From positions 33,465,661 through 33,529,660 of the forward strand of contig NC_134366.1 in assembly GCF_035582795.1 (NCBI RefSeq): a DNA stretch of 64,000 nucleotides. The letters are read 5' to 3'. This DNA is from Mycteria americana (taxonomy: Eukaryota; Chordata; Aves; Ciconiiformes; Ciconiidae). Position 1 is the stretch's first letter, and each line of letters starts with the position of its first letter. Positions 62,121 through 64,000 of this stretch are shown here, piece by piece. The translations under genes were made by a program, and so were the position numbers. A model generated the notes under the pieces. The model had not been told where the DNA came from, ran no database searches, and saw only the letters and a list, made by a program, of their open reading frames with translations.

Positions 62121-63850
62121 GTGGTGTTAGTGTGTATGTTTTCTAAATTTGGTTTGCCAAAGTTTTTATGATTCTTCAAGTGAAAATTACACAAGAATGT
62201 CAAGAGACTGTTTTCATACTTTTTAATCACAAAATCAGCATCCGTAGTTAACTGGGATCACTGTCTAATCTTTATTCCCATATATCCATATAACTTTGGA
62301 CAGATTAACCAGATTCCATAGCAAATGTTGATTCATTCAATTTATTAATTCAAAGAAAATGTACAGGAACAAATCTGTGAAGTCCCAATTTGCATCAATT
62401 TTGTACATGCAAAATGATAAGTAGAATAATATGCTGTTCTCAGTTCAGACCACACTCAGTTATTGGTGATGGCTAAATTTTGCAAGAAAAAATATCTCAT
62501 TTTAGAAGCATTAGCTTCAAAACATGCATGACTAGAAGTCATTACATGTGAAATCTGAAATTTATTTACATCAGCATGATGTTACAATTCGATATTTGAC
62601 TGAAATACATAAATGAAAATACAGACTTCTCAAGACCCATCGTACTTTCTTTACTATTCCCCTTGTGCCTTGATGTGATGCCATTTACAATTCCAGTGCC
62701 TGGAACCTGGTTAGGATGTTGCATAAATAGAGCCAATGTGCAGGTTTGTACATGCACGCATGTCTCGAAACCCAAGCCCAGAGCTAGAGGTCTGACGTTG
62801 TGGGAATACTCAGCCAGCACTCGGGATCAGAGTTCTGGGAATCCTGTGTTGTGCCTTGTGGATGTGAACTCAACAGCAAAGGTCCAGTGCAGCACCATCT
62901 TCCAACCTGCACTTTTTTTCACACAGCAGTTCATCAAGTAACAGTTGCTGCCATCTTATTTCTCACAGGTCCAGTTACTTTGGAAGTAGTCTTCTTCTGC
63001 CCCACTCCCCCCTTTGCTGTCTATGCCTCTGACCATGCTGGTGGCCCAGAATGACTAGGGCAGCAAGTCACCACTCCAGTTCATCTTCTCTTTAAGAATA
63101 CGTTACTTAAAACACTCACCATCCTTCCCTTTAAACATAGAGTTAAATCCACAAGAAATATGAGTGATTGAATTAGTAAGGTTTAGAATAGACAGGCTTG
63201 TATTCTTACAGGGGAAAAGCATGAAAGAGCATAATTAACTAATGAAGTGGTGTATTTTGTCATTAGAGACCAATAAGCTAACAGATAGTACAGATTTTTC
63301 TGTGGAAAAGTCACCACCATGCAAACCACGAATCATATGGTTGTAAATGTCTTGTCTCAATATGTATCTAGCTTTACTGGAAACGGCAAAGAGCAAGTGG
63401 AAATCAAGTGCTGTTGAATGCCAGCTTTCCATCTAGAACAGCATTTATTTTTGTAACATGTATTGATCTTTGGAAGGGGAAATATGTCATGTGGATATTT
63501 CCAGTAACGTAGAGGAGACAGTAAGATAGTCATACTATCAAGCAGAATTGATGCATTAGCTGCATGCTCTCCATGTCAGTCTCTGTTACTACAGAAAATA
63601 AATTTGCCAGGCACTACTGACCTGGGACCCTCTGCTCACAAACTCTGCAAGCTGTGAAGTTGGTAGGAATGAGTCCTCACTGATATGGAGCCACTATTGC
63701 TGGAAACATTTCAAATTCAAAATTGCAGTTCTCTAAGGTACTAATGAATATTCAGTTGGGTGTATGTAAAACTACTTTTCTGTATAATCTCAAACTCAGA
63801 CTGATCGCAAAGGTGCAGATCTAGAATACCATGCAGAGGACACCATGAAA
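62121..63850. other. Intergenic sequence downstream of BZW2
   Basis: AT-rich intergenic DNA. In mammals TSPAN13 is the next gene on the same strand, but I see none of its exons here. No repeat is recognised before the CR1 tail. Confidence 0.6.
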
Positions 63851-63958
63851 TGAGGTGCTTAGGGACATGGTGTAGTGGTGGTCTTGGTAGTGTTAGGTTT
63901 ATGGTTGGACTCGATGATCTTAAAGGTCTTTTCCAACCTATACGATTCTGTGATTCCG
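63851..63958 (+). mobile_element. CR1 LINE 3' tail, severely 5'-truncated
   Basis: About 107 bases from TGAGGTGCTTAGGGACATGG through TTGGACTCGATGATCTTAAA to ATTCTGTGATTCC. It matches the CR1 tail at 10281-10387 at all but one position (G for A near 63944). Confidence 0.92.
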
Positions 63959-63968
63959 TACCTGCGGT

Positions 63969-64000
63969 GAGACTGCCAGGGCTGGCCAGACAGGGCTGGC
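63969..64000. repeat. Short GGCTGGC-type direct repeat at the right edge
   Basis: CAGGGCTGGC occurs twice, separated by CAGA, and the window stops there. It may be the start of a longer GC-rich tandem repeat cut by the edge. Confidence 0.4.

Noticed and set aside
62720..62760. TATA-like GCATAAATAGAG downstream of BZW2 as a promoter for the next gene
   Set aside because: No CpG island or first coding exon follows within the window, so the match is unsupported.

Overview
The window is a piece of vertebrate nuclear genome, almost certainly from a bird. It has multi-exon genes with GT-AG introns, AT-rich introns, a CpG-island promoter, two 3' tails of the avian CR1 LINE (about 10.2 kb and 63.9 kb), and a 0.57-kb LTR of a kind I associate with non-galliform birds. 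I see nothing prokaryotic: no operons, CRISPR array, phage or tRNA.

Layout. Positions 1-868 hold the 5' end of ANKMY2 on the minus strand. Only coding exon 1 (802-868) is inside; the rest lies beyond the left edge. A GC-rich CpG island runs from roughly 190 to 1900 and works as a shared head-to-head promoter. From it BZW2 runs rightward on the plus strand through almost the whole window. A non-coding first exon probably ends at 1418. Eleven coding exons follow, from 23922 to the stop codon at 61685-61687, and the 3' UTR has polyadenylation signals at 61823 and 62094. The joined exons give 419 residues with every splice phase matching, so this is an intact, complete BZW2 (eIF5-mimic protein 1, a W2-domain translation regulator). 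From 62.1 kb to the right edge is intergenic sequence ending in a young CR1 tail.

The introns make up about 95 percent of the window. Intron 1 (22.5 kb) carries a solo LTR, a CR1 tail, simple repeats and a possible conserved non-coding segment. Intron 2 carries a CpG-rich insertion that looks like a second LTR-type element, followed by a striking perfect 23-bp inverted repeat with a 37-nt loop (29943-30025). The other introns hold low-complexity tracts and AT-rich sequence in which I recognise no genes.

How it fits together: ANKMY2 and BZW2 are also divergent neighbours in mammals, with TSPAN13 downstream of BZW2 there, so this is a conserved linkage block. I found no convincing undescribed system. 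The observations most worth checking are the perfect hairpin at 29.95 kb, the two nearly identical CR1 tails 53 kb apart, the CpG-rich insertion in intron 2, and the exon-like and palindromic sequence at 21.8-22.1 kb.
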